In this document: positions 25,262-33,833 of the stretch, one piece after another
How the letters are laid out: each line of letters opens with the position of its first letter
Numbering within the stretch: position 1 is the stretch's first letter
IMG/VR virus record: IMGVR_UViG_3300042691_031426
Coordinates: 1 to 58,893 of that record
DNA length: 58,893 bases
Direction: 5' to 3' (one strand)
Origin: a virus
Made by a program: the position numbers and the translations under genes
Notes under the pieces: generated by a model
Database searches by the model: none
The model's input: only the letters and a program-made list of their open reading frames with translations
What the model was told of the DNA's origin: nothing

Positions 25262-27227
25262 TTGGCGGCGCTCCTGGCGGCTGGGGTGGCGGAGGAGGTG
25301 GGGGCGGGATCATGTACTTGCTGACGTCGATGTCCATCGCCCTTCCCCAGTCCTCAAGCAGGGCGTTCATCAAGCCAGGCTGGCCGGCCTGTAGCATGCC
25401 TTGGGCAATAGGCGCCAGGATCTGGAGGGCCTGGTTGATCTGCTCCACCTTTGTGCCCTTGTTGGGCTTGCGGGCGGAGCCGGCCTCAACGCGGAAGTCG
25501 AACTCCCGGAGGACCTCGTCTGGGTTCATGGCCTGCACGTGCATCTGCCACGCTTGCGCGGCCATGGGCCCAAGCAGCGGGGCAACGTCCTCTGGGTTCA
25601 CCAGCCAGCGGGCCATGAAGGCCTCCTTCCTGGCGAGCGAAGACAGGGCGTCCTCTAGGGTATTGGCCATGTCGTCCGGACGAACGCTGATCTGCTCGGC
25701 CTTCACGGCGGCCTCTGCAGCACTCCTAAACTGGTTCCTGGACATGCCATAAACCAGCTCGGTCAGGCCGACGCGGCGGTCGAAAAGCTCAGTGACAGCG
25801 GCGATGATGTTCCACATGTCAGACGTTACGCCTGGCAGGTTGAACACGCTGATGATGTCGTTGACGTTTCTGCCAATCGCCTCGCTGATCTCAACGATCT
25901 TGAAGCCGGACTCGTCGGACTCCAGGATCTTGGCCTTCAGGTCGTTGTCAGCCGCCTTGGCCACGCCGATCATGGTGCTCGCGGAGGTAGCGATCTTGGT
26001 CGCCATGAAGCTCATCGCGTAGTTGATGAACCGCAGCTCACCAATGCCAGGCTTGATCAGCGAGATGGGGTAGGAATACCCGGGCTTTCCGTGCCACTGC
26101 AGGACGGTGCAGGGCCAGCCTTCCGGCTCTGCCCAAAAGGGGATCGGCCACTGGGCCGCCTGGAACAGGGACGGCGGAATTCCAGACTCGTCCACCTCTT
26201 CCTGGAGAACCTCAGGGGGAATGTTCAGCGGTCGCTCAACCCCCTCGCACACCACCAGGTAGCAATACGGGCCCAACGCATCGAACTTGCCCTTCAGGTC
26301 CTTGTCGGCGTCCTTCAGGCGGTCGCCAAACCCAACCTTGCTGTAGACCTCCCAGTAGGTGACGAGATCCATCGACTTGCCGTTGCGCTGGCGAGTCTTG
26401 TAGCCCTGCTCGTTGGCCTTGCTGCGAGAGTCGTAGCTTTCGGTCGATCCCTTCAGCTCGTCCACCGGGATTCCAAACTTGCCGCTGACAAACTCCTTGG
26501 AGTGCGTGCGGCGGCGAGCGATCCACTGGATGTCGGCCTGGTCGTCGGCGTCAGGGTCCCATACGACGTTGTCGAACGTCTCAAAGAACGATCCCGCAAT
26601 CCGGATGTTCGACCCGGGGGGCTGGAAAAGCTCCGTGAACCAGCACCCAGCGCCCTTGATCAGGGCCTCGTCCACCACCTTGCGGGAGTGGGTTTTCAGG
26701 TCCAGTTCGTTCGGCGTGTAGTTCAGATACTCTTCCAGCAGCTTGGAAACCAGCTGACGCTTCTCGGAGAGGAACTGCGTCTGCTGCACCATCTGCTGGT
26801 AGAACTGCATGCCAGGGTCCGGCATCATCACCGGCTGGCCGTCCGGGCCTATGACCGGCTGGCCATCCGGCCCCATCTGCGGGGCAGGGGGCTGCGGGTA
26901 GATTCCCAGCATCTGCGGCGAGATGACCGGGTACTGCCTTGGGGTGACGTTCCGGGTGGGGTTCCGGTGATGGATCACTGAGCCAAAGAGGCGGACGGCC
27001 TCCCAAACACGGTTGATAGTCATCCGGAACGCCGGGGGCGCAATGCCCTTGACGAACCCACGCTCGCCGCGGGTGTACTCGTTGCGGAACATCCAGGCGT
27101 TGTCGCCGTCGTAGAAGCTCATCGCTTCATCGGCGTCGTCCTGGAAGGGCTTCTTGTGCCGCAGCGCTAGATCGATTTTGTCTAGCCAGCCCCGCACAAT
27201 GGGCCGGAGTGGGTTTTGGTCTGACAT
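25236..27227 (-). CDS. Portal protein, 663 aa
   Basis: The dodecameric ring at the capsid vertex through which DNA enters and leaves. The length fits podovirus portals. The N-terminal part (IDLALRHKKPFQDDADEAMS, FRMTINRVWEAVRLFGSVIH) and the central DNVVWDPDADDQADIQWIAR with SKEFVSGKFG are typical of this class, as are the long helices after residue 420 (LRFINYAMSFMATKIATSA). The C-terminus has a run of prolines and is disordered. A proline/glutamine-rich insertion with GPDGQPV repeats lies near 120-140. It lies close to terminase, as expected. Confidence 0.88.
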   Translation of the reverse strand: MSDQNPLRPIVRGWLDKIDLALRHKKPFQDDADEAMSFYDGDNAWMFRNEYTRGERGFVKGIAPPAFRMTINRVWEAVRLFGSVIHHRNPTRNVTPRQYPVISPQMLGIYPQPPAPQMGPDGQPVIGPDGQPVMMPDPGMQFYQQMVQQTQFLSEKRQLVSKLLEEYLNYTPNELDLKTHSRKVVDEALIKGAGCWFTELFQPPGSNIRIAGSFFETFDNVVWDPDADDQADIQWIARRRTHSKEFVSGKFGIPVDELKGSTESYDSRSKANEQGYKTRQRNGKSMDLVTYWEVYSKVGFGDRLKDADKDLKGKFDALGPYCYLVVCEGVERPLNIPPEVLQEEVDESGIPPSLFQAAQWPIPFWAEPEGWPCTVLQWHGKPGYSYPISLIKPGIGELRFINYAMSFMATKIATSASTMIGVAKAADNDLKAKILESDESGFKIVEISEAIGRNVNDIISVFNLPGVTSDMWNIIAAVTELFDRRVGLTELVYGMSRNQFRSAAEAAVKAEQISVRPDDMANTLEDALSSLARKEAFMARWLVNPEDVAPLLGPMAAQAWQMHVQAMNPDEVLREFDFRVEAGSARKPNKGTKVEQINQALQILAPIAQGMLQAGQPGLMNALLEDWGRAMDIDVSKYMIPPPPPPPPQPPGAPPNAGPPGSQ

Positions 27228-27238
27228 GCGGGCTCCTG

Positions 27239-27544
27239 CTACTTCTTATTGCCCCCCAGGGACTTCTCCAGGGCCGAAAGCCGTTCGGAGAGCTGGGCAA
27301 TGCGAGGATCCCGCGGCAGGTGCTCCCAGGTGCCGTAGGCCTTCAGGTTGGTGTTTTCCAGGGCCGGATCGTCCTTGTGGTGGACGCTGGGCCGCTCCAC
27401 GCCGCCGTATCCGGGGGACAGGGACCAGCACTCAATCGTCTCCCGGCCCACCTTGGTGACGAACGCCATGATCGGCTCGGCGTTCTCATGCACCCGGTAA
27501 ATCACCGTCTGGCCAAGCTCCACCGCCGGCATCTGATAGCTCAT
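27239..27544 (-). CDS. Small hypothetical protein between terminase and portal, 101 aa
   Basis: The start at 27544 gives MSYQMPAVELGQTVIYRVHE; sequence upstream in the same frame overlaps terminase and is discarded. A short SH3- or OB-like beta barrel seems likely (VIYRVHENAEPIMAFVTKVG, TIECWSLSP), followed by a C-terminal leucine-containing helix (IAQLSERLSALEKSLGG) that could form a coiled coil. A packaging or connector helper is possible. Confidence 0.65.
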   Translation of the reverse strand: MSYQMPAVELGQTVIYRVHENAEPIMAFVTKVGRETIECWSLSPGYGGVERPSVHHKDDPALENTNLKAYGTWEHLPRDPRIAQLSERLSALEKSLGGNKK

Positions 27545-27546
27545 CG

Positions 27547-29235
27547 TTATCCCTTTCTTGTAGGACCCAAAACCACGTAACCCTTGCCGTCGTCCCCCTG
27601 TCGCTTCTTCTTCTCGGCAAGCCACTTCACGTACCACGGCTCCGGGCCAGGGTTCGTAGGGGGTGTGTGATAGTGCGGCTCATAGGCACAGAGGTATTCC
27701 AGGCACTGCACCGCGTGAACGTCGCCGCGGGTATTCGGCATGTCAGTGACGAACGGCCCGCTGTTGCTCTGAATGACCTTCTTCTTGTATCGCTTGAGTT
27801 CCCGGAACAGCTCCGGGGTGGCGCTCTCCAGGAACTTCAGCCTGGTGGTGCCGTCTCCCTGTATGTGCAGCATCTGCCTGACCAGGGCCGTTCTGGCGAC
27901 GATGTCGTCTGACCCGGGGACAAACTGGTGCCCGCTCATCTGCGCCCTGACACCGCGGTGCCGCAGCTGCTCGGAGTACAGGTCGCACGGCAGCCGGCCA
28001 GACCCCAGGTCGCGGAGCGTGCCGCCGTGCATGTCCATGATGAACGCGTAGAAGTGCTGGTCCTGGACCTTGTTGGCGAACTGCTCTCCCCAGATCAGGG
28101 CATTGCAGTTGCGGATGTACAGCTCGTCGTAGATCAGCAGGAACTTCTCGTCTGGAGGCACGGCCCCAAACACACACGCCATGACCGTGTGGCCAGGGTC
28201 GATTGCCACGTACCGGGTCCATGTCGGCGGGATGCCGGCCGGGAGGTCCTCACGCCGCATGACATGCACCGCCGGATTGAACGACGGGTACATGAGGATG
28301 GAGTCCTGGGTGAACTCGCCCTCCGCGCGCATGCGAAGCTCGTCTACCCCAAGAGAAGACCACCGGGCGATGTTCTTCTCTTTCTCCGACTGATCTATGT
28401 GCGCGTTGTCCAGGAACCGGAAGACGAACTTCTTGATGATGGGCTTCTCAGTGCCAAGCTCCGCCTCGCGGTCAGCACGCTCACACAGCCCAAGCAGCGC
28501 GTCGTTCTTGGAGTGCGGCATGGCACTCCACACCAGCCTGCCCTTGCGGTCTGCGAGGCGGGCCTGCATCTCGCCTACCCATGCCGGATTGGAAATATCC
28601 TCGTCCAGGTGGACCAAATCTGCCTGAAAGCCCTGCGGCGGCTCGCCCTCAGAGGAGAAGAAGTTGATGACCCATCCATTGGTCAGCGTGACCTTCTGGC
28701 AGTAGCCGGCGTTCTTCAGCACCCATGATGTGTCAGCGACATACCTGGGTGGGATCAGTGGCGGGGCCGGCTTCGTCTCGGCAATCCTGTCCGCATCCTG
28801 CTTGGGGCGAAACGCTCGCCACTCGTTCGTCTCCAGGTCGCGGATGATCTTGAACGCCCCGGCCTTGAACAGCATCGGATAGCAGACCAGGCCGATGTGT
28901 GGCCAGTTTCTGCCGACGACGATCAGGATGCCGTCCTTCTCTGGGTACTTGCCGTATGGGTCCTGGCCCGTCGCCGCCCGGGCGTCCTCCACAAACGTGC
29001 TGAGGCTCTTGCCTGAACGATTGCCGCCAAGGACGATCCGCTCAGAGCACCGCTCAGCGTGCATGGCATCCTGATGAGCCATGGGCTCATACAGGCGCAA
29101 CGCCTCAATGCGACGGCTTTTAAGCTCTGCCTGTACCTCTTTAAGGACTCCCAGCGAGTGCTGGGTCAGCGCTGACCGAAGATCCACCTGCTCAGGCTCA
29201 GGCGGGTTCGGTATCTCTCGCGGGTGCTTCTTCAT
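27547..29235 (-). CDS. terL: Terminase large subunit
   Basis: The ATP-driven DNA-packaging motor and nuclease. The ATPase domain has Walker A GGNRSGKS (residues 70-77), Walker B LVHLDED (207-213) and a coupling-motif region near WSAMP (236-240). The RNase H-like nuclease has the acidic residue D346 in YVAIDPGH, an acidic pair near 370 (IYDELYI) and D401 in IMDMHGG, with further acidic residues near DVHAVQCLEYL. The length, 562 residues, is normal. The gene follows a zinc-ribbon protein gene (38-base overlap), which may encode the small subunit. Confidence 0.93.
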   Translation of the reverse strand: MKKHPREIPNPPEPEQVDLRSALTQHSLGVLKEVQAELKSRRIEALRLYEPMAHQDAMHAERCSERIVLGGNRSGKSLSTFVEDARAATGQDPYGKYPEKDGILIVVGRNWPHIGLVCYPMLFKAGAFKIIRDLETNEWRAFRPKQDADRIAETKPAPPLIPPRYVADTSWVLKNAGYCQKVTLTNGWVINFFSSEGEPPQGFQADLVHLDEDISNPAWVGEMQARLADRKGRLVWSAMPHSKNDALLGLCERADREAELGTEKPIIKKFVFRFLDNAHIDQSEKEKNIARWSSLGVDELRMRAEGEFTQDSILMYPSFNPAVHVMRREDLPAGIPPTWTRYVAIDPGHTVMACVFGAVPPDEKFLLIYDELYIRNCNALIWGEQFANKVQDQHFYAFIMDMHGGTLRDLGSGRLPCDLYSEQLRHRGVRAQMSGHQFVPGSDDIVARTALVRQMLHIQGDGTTRLKFLESATPELFRELKRYKKKVIQSNSGPFVTDMPNTRGDVHAVQCLEYLCAYEPHYHTPPTNPGPEPWYVKWLAEKKKRQGDDGKGYVVLGPTRKG

Positions 29236-29734
29236 GCACTCCAGGCAGGGCTTGGACTGTAATGGTCCGCAGGGTTGCGGCCGTTTCGATCAAACGCTGG
29301 CGAAGCTCATCCTCAAGCTCATCCTCGCTCCACATGGCCAGCGGCTTCTTGGCGCCACCAAGCGCGGTGTTGTTCGTCACCAGGCGGACGATGGTGTCAA
29401 GTTGCTTGGTGCGAAAACTTCCGCCTGGCGGGCTGTCGTAGTACTGCTTCATGAACAGGTTGGCGAACCCCCTGGTTCCACCCATGTACTCCAGCATCGT
29501 CTCCAGAAGCTCGGCGCTGTGCGGGATATTCCCGCCGCCCGTCTTCGCGACGGTGCAGAACAGATCGACGGCGTCGCGTTCGATCTTGTCCAGGCGGTCA
29601 TCCTTGGCCTTCTTTCGACGCTTCCTCTCATAGGACGCCCGGCAGGTCTTGCACTTGGGGTGACGCTGCCCGTTCGACGCCAGGTGGAAGTCGTCGTCTG
29701 GCAGCTGCTTCTTGCACTTGGTGCAGGCTCTCAT
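29198..29734 (-). CDS. Zinc-ribbon protein, candidate small terminase subunit
   Basis: The N-terminus carries two CxxC pairs (CTKCKK and CKTC) about 23 residues apart, a typical zinc ribbon, followed by a very basic helix (SYERKRRKKAKDDRLDKIER). The middle and C-terminal parts are helical with an acidic stretch (WSEDELEDELRQRLIE). Position directly upstream of, and overlapping, terL is where small terminase genes are usually found, and DNA binding by the zinc ribbon and basic helix would fit. Sequence alone does not prove this role. Confidence 0.6.
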   Translation of the reverse strand: MRACTKCKKQLPDDDFHLASNGQRHPKCKTCRASYERKRRKKAKDDRLDKIERDAVDLFCTVAKTGGGNIPHSAELLETMLEYMGGTRGFANLFMKQYYDSPPGGSFRTKQLDTIVRLVTNNTALGGAKKPLAMWSEDELEDELRQRLIETAATLRTITVQALPGVHEEAPARDTEPA

Positions 29735-31152
29735 GTCTTCGCCAGGGCCGCGGTGATCTTCCAGACATTGCCTTCCACCGCCACAAACGTCCCCGTCTCG
29801 TTGACGGCCTTGGCCACTCCAGGGAACACGTTGTAGTCATGCCCGGCAATGATGTGCGTGGCGAGCGGCTGCCACAGGCTGATGTCCTTCTTGACAGCTT
29901 CGTACGTGTGCTCGGCGTCGATGTAGACGATGTCAAACTTCATGCCGACCTCGGTGTAGTGCTTCGCCGCCTCTTCCGAGCTGCCGCCGTAGAACTTGAT
30001 CATCCCGGCGTCGCGGTAGGCCCCCGTGTTCTCCAGGAACGTCCGGTATGCCCTTGCCTCGCTGACTCCGGCCGTGCCTTGGTCATGCTCGTTGCCCTTC
30101 CAGTGGTCCACGCAATACACGGTGGCTCCAGCGTCCGCCATTATGATTGCAGACCTGCCGGCCCAGGAGCCGACCTCTGCCACCACCGGGTACCGATGAT
30201 GGCGGGCATGGAAGTCCTTGATCATGTTGACGAGCGCGTCGGCATCCTGCTGGGGAAGGGCCATTCCAAGATCGTCAAATGGCTTCTTCACCTTGTCCAG
30301 CCACGTGGGCGCCTCAAGGTTGCAGAGCTTCACGCCGGACTCATAGCCGCCCTCCCAGCAGCTCTTGAGCTTCGCAGACACGCCTGCGGCGTCGATGACC
30401 TGGGGCTTGCCGACGCACTTGGGCTTCCAGTGGCCTGCCCACGCATCCCAGTTGCAATACACCGGGTTGTAACCCAGCTTCTGCGTGCCGACGAGAGACA
30501 GGTCCCGCGTCATGGTGACGTCCTCGGTGGACGCCTTCTCGGCACAGAAGTGGTCCTTCCATTCGTAATAGAACCAGGGCTTGTCGTCGGATGACTTTGG
30601 CGCCGTCAGGTCAAACGCCCGCATGTCGTACATGATCAAGCCTGTAGGCAACGCAGCACATTCTTGGATGCCGGCCATCTTCACGGCGGTATGGCGGTCG
30701 TACATCTCAAGCTGGAAGTCCGGGCCTGGATTCAGGCTCTGCATGTTCGTCCAGCGAAACACGTACACGCACTCAACGGGAGGAGGTCCGCAGTAGGGGG
30801 CGCCAATCACGCATGGGCCCTTGGAGTAGTGGCTGACGAAGAAGTCGAAGCTCGTCTTGAAAAACGGCTTGGCGTCCGGGGCGTCGGCATGAATGTCCGG
30901 GTGCATGTCGGAGTCGATCATCACCAGGCAGTCAACGCCAAACTCGCGGGCCATCACAACGGCCCTGTTGCGGGTCATGGTGATGGGCGTGTCCGCCAGA
31001 TTCCAGACGCGGATGTTGTCTACGCGAGGGTCCTTGGAGAGTTCCGCGACGAGAGGAACCATCCACTCTCGGATGTTGGGCACCTCAGAGGATATGCCGC
31101 CGTTGCCGCCATAGGAGAACGTGACAAAACCGACGTTGAACTTCTGTTGCAT
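29731..31152 (-). CDS. Glycosyltransferase-methyltransferase fusion protein, 473 aa
   Basis: The N-terminal half is a GT-A-type glycosyltransferase: NVGFVTFSYGGNGG, a helix with RNRAVVMAREFG, and the metal site MIDSDMHP (DxD at 80-82), then a sugar-binding-like region with WFYYEWKDHFCAEK. The C-terminal half is a class I SAM-dependent methyltransferase: VAEVGSWAGRSA (324-335, glycine-rich loop), VYCVDHW (345-351, acidic ribose site), FDIVYIDAEHTYEAV (406-420) and GHDY (437-440). It lies between a disordered virion protein gene and the terminase genes. It could modify virion or cell-surface sugars or proteins. Confidence 0.82.
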   Translation of the reverse strand: MQQKFNVGFVTFSYGGNGGISSEVPNIREWMVPLVAELSKDPRVDNIRVWNLADTPITMTRNRAVVMAREFGVDCLVMIDSDMHPDIHADAPDAKPFFKTSFDFFVSHYSKGPCVIGAPYCGPPPVECVYVFRWTNMQSLNPGPDFQLEMYDRHTAVKMAGIQECAALPTGLIMYDMRAFDLTAPKSSDDKPWFYYEWKDHFCAEKASTEDVTMTRDLSLVGTQKLGYNPVYCNWDAWAGHWKPKCVGKPQVIDAAGVSAKLKSCWEGGYESGVKLCNLEAPTWLDKVKKPFDDLGMALPQQDADALVNMIKDFHARHHRYPVVAEVGSWAGRSAIIMADAGATVYCVDHWKGNEHDQGTAGVSEARAYRTFLENTGAYRDAGMIKFYGGSSEEAAKHYTEVGMKFDIVYIDAEHTYEAVKKDISLWQPLATHIIAGHDYNVFPGVAKAVNETGTFVAVEGNVWKITAALAKT

Positions 31153-31209
31153 GGAACACCTTGGGGGGATGGGGTGTCAATGTACCAATGTACATCTTGG
31201 CGGTCAAAG

Positions 31210-33033
31210 TCACCGTCGAATGCGACGGGGGGGTTCGCGTTGCGGTCGCGAGGCCATGGCGTCCTGGTGACGCTGCTGGCGGACCATCTCGTTGAACTGG
31301 GACCTTTCTTGAAAGGTGGCGTTCTGAGGATAGCGCAGGCCCGTCTGCTCCTGTTGCCGGACCAGCTCGCTGTACTCACTGGGTGTCATGCCGCTAGGGT
31401 AGCCGCCTCCCTGACCAAGCTGACCGGCCCCCTGCGAGTAAGCTCCACCGCGACCAGAGGGCTGATACTGCGACGGCATTCCATACGCGAACCCACCGCC
31501 CTGCGGACCCTGGGCCCGGCTCCCCAGTGTTGGCCGAGGTGCCGTCGCGTTCCCTGGCCCCGCGCTGGCCTCGCCTGTGGAGGTTGGCAGCAGGAACTGG
31601 GCGCCCCGGCTCGGAGCCTGCGCCGGCGAGAGTCGCTCGCGGACCATGGCTCCGGCCAGTGCGCGAGACGCCTCGCGGTCCGACTCGGTCACATGTTTCT
31701 TTTTGACTTCTATCCTTGCCTTGCCCCTAAGTATTTCCTCGTCGCTGCGAGTGTCCTGAGCGCCTCCGGACTCAAAAGCAACCCGCTTGGGGTCATCTTG
31801 CGGGAGAAAGCGGCCGGCTTCGTTCCACCAGTCAACTTGAGACTGGATTGGCATTCCGCGCAGCCAGTCTTTGGCCTCGTCAGTCTCCTTTAGCTGCCCC
31901 TGATATACCCAGCTCGGTAACGGCTCTTGCTTCACGTGGGCGAAGTGGTCGCGCTGCTTCTGCTGGACATCATTCCAGTCGGCCACCCACTTATCCACCT
32001 CCGCCTCCATCGCAATGACCTCGTCCTTGCTCTTTCCTGGGTAGTACTTTGCTGCCTCCTCGTACCGCGCATCAGGATCCGGCGGGGGCGCTGGGCCCCT
32101 GTCGCGAGGCTGGCTGGATCGCGGCCCTTGCGCCGCTGGCCCCGCGGCTGGACCTCGCGGCATGAAACGCGGGTCGCCTGGTATGCCGTACGGCATCAGA
32201 CCCCCAGAAGGCCTCGCCTGGGCTTCGCCGCTGGGCCGAGAAGCCCCATTGCTGCTGTAGTCAACCGTGCCGGCCACCTGAGGGATTGGCTGCTCTTGGA
32301 ACGCAGGCTGCTGCTGGGCAGGCGGCTTCAGAAGGCCCCTGATCGATGCCGTTGTCTCCGGCTGTGGCGCGACTTGAGCGGGCTGCTGCGCAAACGGGTT
32401 CTGCCAGCCGTTCGCCACCATGTTGTTTGCCTGGGCAAGCAGGGCGTTGAAGTCCAGCGGAGGCTGCTGCGGCGGAGGGGTTGCGTGGATACCAGAGTTG
32501 GCGAACACCGGAGCCCTTGCCTCGTTGATCCTCTGGATAAGTGCATCCCGCTGGGCGAACGCCTGCGACGGGTCGCTGAACGCCTGGCCGCCGACGCCAA
32601 CGGCCGACTGCGTGAACGGCGGCCGGCCGGCCGCGAAGCCCTCATCGAAGTACGGCGTGCCGCCCGCGTACTGCATGCCGTCAGGCGGACGGCCGAAGTT
32701 ACCCGGAAGAATCTCGTTGGCGTTGTAGTTGTAGCCTTGCTTCTGCTGAGGAGCCTGGAACGGCGTGCCCTGAGAAAGCGGCGGCACGGGCCTTGCGCGG
32801 CCTGGGGAGTATGCAGACATGTCGATGCCGCCGCTGGGCGACCCCTGGCCCTGCTGTGTGTTTGGCCCGCCAGCCTGCACGGGCCCCATGCTGGAGTTGC
32901 CAAACACCTGTTGCTGCGGCTGATTTTGGCGCTGAGACTGCGGGCGTGGCATGCCATAGGTCTGCGCGCCAAACGGCGATCCCCATGGCAAGGTTGTGAC
33001 GGTCCGCGACCCGTTTGGGAAAATCAACGACAT
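31210..33033 (-). CDS. Disordered Gln/Pro/Gly-rich virion-associated protein, about 607 aa
   Basis: Most of this protein is low-complexity and disordered, rich in Gln, Pro and Gly. One folded-looking island lies around residue 345-420 (YEEAAKYYPGKSKDEVIAME, KWVADWNDVQQKQRDHF, LRGMPIQSQVDWWNEAGRFL). The start at ATG 33033 overlaps the TGA of the small gene upstream; a GTG one codon earlier is also possible. It sits between capsid-type genes and the glycosyltransferase fusion. It is likely a flexible virion or assembly protein. Confidence 0.6.
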   Translation of the reverse strand: MSLIFPNGSRTVTTLPWGSPFGAQTYGMPRPQSQRQNQPQQQVFGNSSMGPVQAGGPNTQQGQGSPSGGIDMSAYSPGRARPVPPLSQGTPFQAPQQKQGYNYNANEILPGNFGRPPDGMQYAGGTPYFDEGFAAGRPPFTQSAVGVGGQAFSDPSQAFAQRDALIQRINEARAPVFANSGIHATPPPQQPPLDFNALLAQANNMVANGWQNPFAQQPAQVAPQPETTASIRGLLKPPAQQQPAFQEQPIPQVAGTVDYSSNGASRPSGEAQARPSGGLMPYGIPGDPRFMPRGPAAGPAAQGPRSSQPRDRGPAPPPDPDARYEEAAKYYPGKSKDEVIAMEAEVDKWVADWNDVQQKQRDHFAHVKQEPLPSWVYQGQLKETDEAKDWLRGMPIQSQVDWWNEAGRFLPQDDPKRVAFESGGAQDTRSDEEILRGKARIEVKKKHVTESDREASRALAGAMVRERLSPAQAPSRGAQFLLPTSTGEASAGPGNATAPRPTLGSRAQGPQGGGFAYGMPSQYQPSGRGGAYSQGAGQLGQGGGYPSGMTPSEYSELVRQQEQTGLRYPQNATFQERSQFNEMVRQQRHQDAMASRPQREPPRRIRR

Positions 33034-33179
33034 CACTCATTCTCCTGCGTCAGCGCATCCAACCCCATACCAGTGCCCTGCAGCATGCGGAGCGTCTCAA
33101 CGTCCATTGACGGGACGTCCTGGCGAGCGTCAGCAATCAGCTGGCGTATGAAGTCCAGGTTGGGGATCGCGGCGTCCAT
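33033..33179 (-). CDS. Small hypothetical protein, 48 aa
   Basis: This short ORF starts MDAAIPNLDFIRQLIADARQ and continues with an acidic, helical ending (DVETLRMLQGTG). Its TGA overlaps the next start in the TGATG arrangement, which suggests coupling. It begins just after the terminator-like hairpin at 33202-33233. The composition is normal for a coding sequence. No family is recognised. Confidence 0.55.
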   Translation of the reverse strand: MDAAIPNLDFIRQLIADARQDVPSMDVETLRMLQGTGMGLDALTQENE

Positions 33180-33201
33180 TCCATGTTCCAGAAACAGGAA
33201 A

Positions 33202-33233
33202 AGCCTCTGACCCAGTTGCCCAGGTCAGAGGCT
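33202..33233 (-). terminator. Hairpin after the capsid-side genes, likely terminator or attenuator
   Basis: AGCCTCTGACC and GGTCAGAGGCT form a perfect 11-bp stem around a 10-base loop. On the minus strand the stem is followed by TTTCCTGTTT, a weak T-rich tract. It lies in the gap between the 33261-33815 and 33033-33179 genes, so it could lower transcription beyond the capsid genes. The short T-tract makes read-through likely. Confidence 0.75.
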
Positions 33234-33260
33234 CCCCCCTTAGCCCCAGAAGGGCAAGTA

Positions 33261-33815
33261 TCAGCTGCGGACGAGGTTGACGACGGCGAGGACGTTCTGG
33301 GCGGTCGTCCCGGCAGAGATTGCACGGCCGATGTAGCCGTTCTGCAGGAACGTCGCGGCAGCCGTCTGGGCCTGGCCGGCGGTGGTGCTGTGAGTGCTCG
33401 CGGCAGCCGTGAGGGCAACCAGAGCAGCGTCGGCAGCGGCCTGAAGGCCGGGGCCCAGCTTCACCTCAGTCGGACCCTGGACGGTCAGCCAGAACACATC
33501 GTTGTTGGCCACGCCAGTCGCCGGGAGCCACTCGTCCACCACGCCGGCCGAAGCGCCGTCCGTGGCAGCCGTGTAGCCGTCCACCTCCGAGAAGGAGCCA
33601 GACTTCCACGTGACAACCCGCTTTGGCAGCAGGGCCACGCCGGAGCGGTTGCGAACTGCGATGCACACCTTGCGGCGGTTCGACCGCACCTTGCCCGTCA
33701 CCGGATCGACGTCAGGAAACTCCTTGAGCGCGCCGACCCAGCCAGTGCCGTCGCTGGTGGATTCGACGCCCAGGGTCTGGCCGAGCGGGAACGGAGGATC
33801 ATTCAGCAGAGACAT
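33261..33815 (-). CDS. Head decoration-like protein, 184 aa
   Basis: The N-terminus (SLLNDPPFPLGQTLGVEST) and strand-rich core (GKVRSNRRKVCIAVRNRSGV, LLPKRVVTWKSG) resemble small capsid-decorating proteins that follow the capsid gene in podoviruses. The second half is alanine- and threonine-rich (AADAALVALTAAASTHSTTA) and ends in a hydrophobic strand (LAVVNLV). AAGGAG precedes the ATG. The function is inferred from position; no motif proves it. Confidence 0.6.
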   Translation of the reverse strand: MSLLNDPPFPLGQTLGVESTSDGTGWVGALKEFPDVDPVTGKVRSNRRKVCIAVRNRSGVALLPKRVVTWKSGSFSEVDGYTAATDGASAGVVDEWLPATGVANNDVFWLTVQGPTEVKLGPGLQAAADAALVALTAAASTHSTTAGQAQTAAATFLQNGYIGRAISAGTTAQNVLAVVNLVRS

Positions 33816-33833
33816 TCTTCACTCCTTCAGGGA

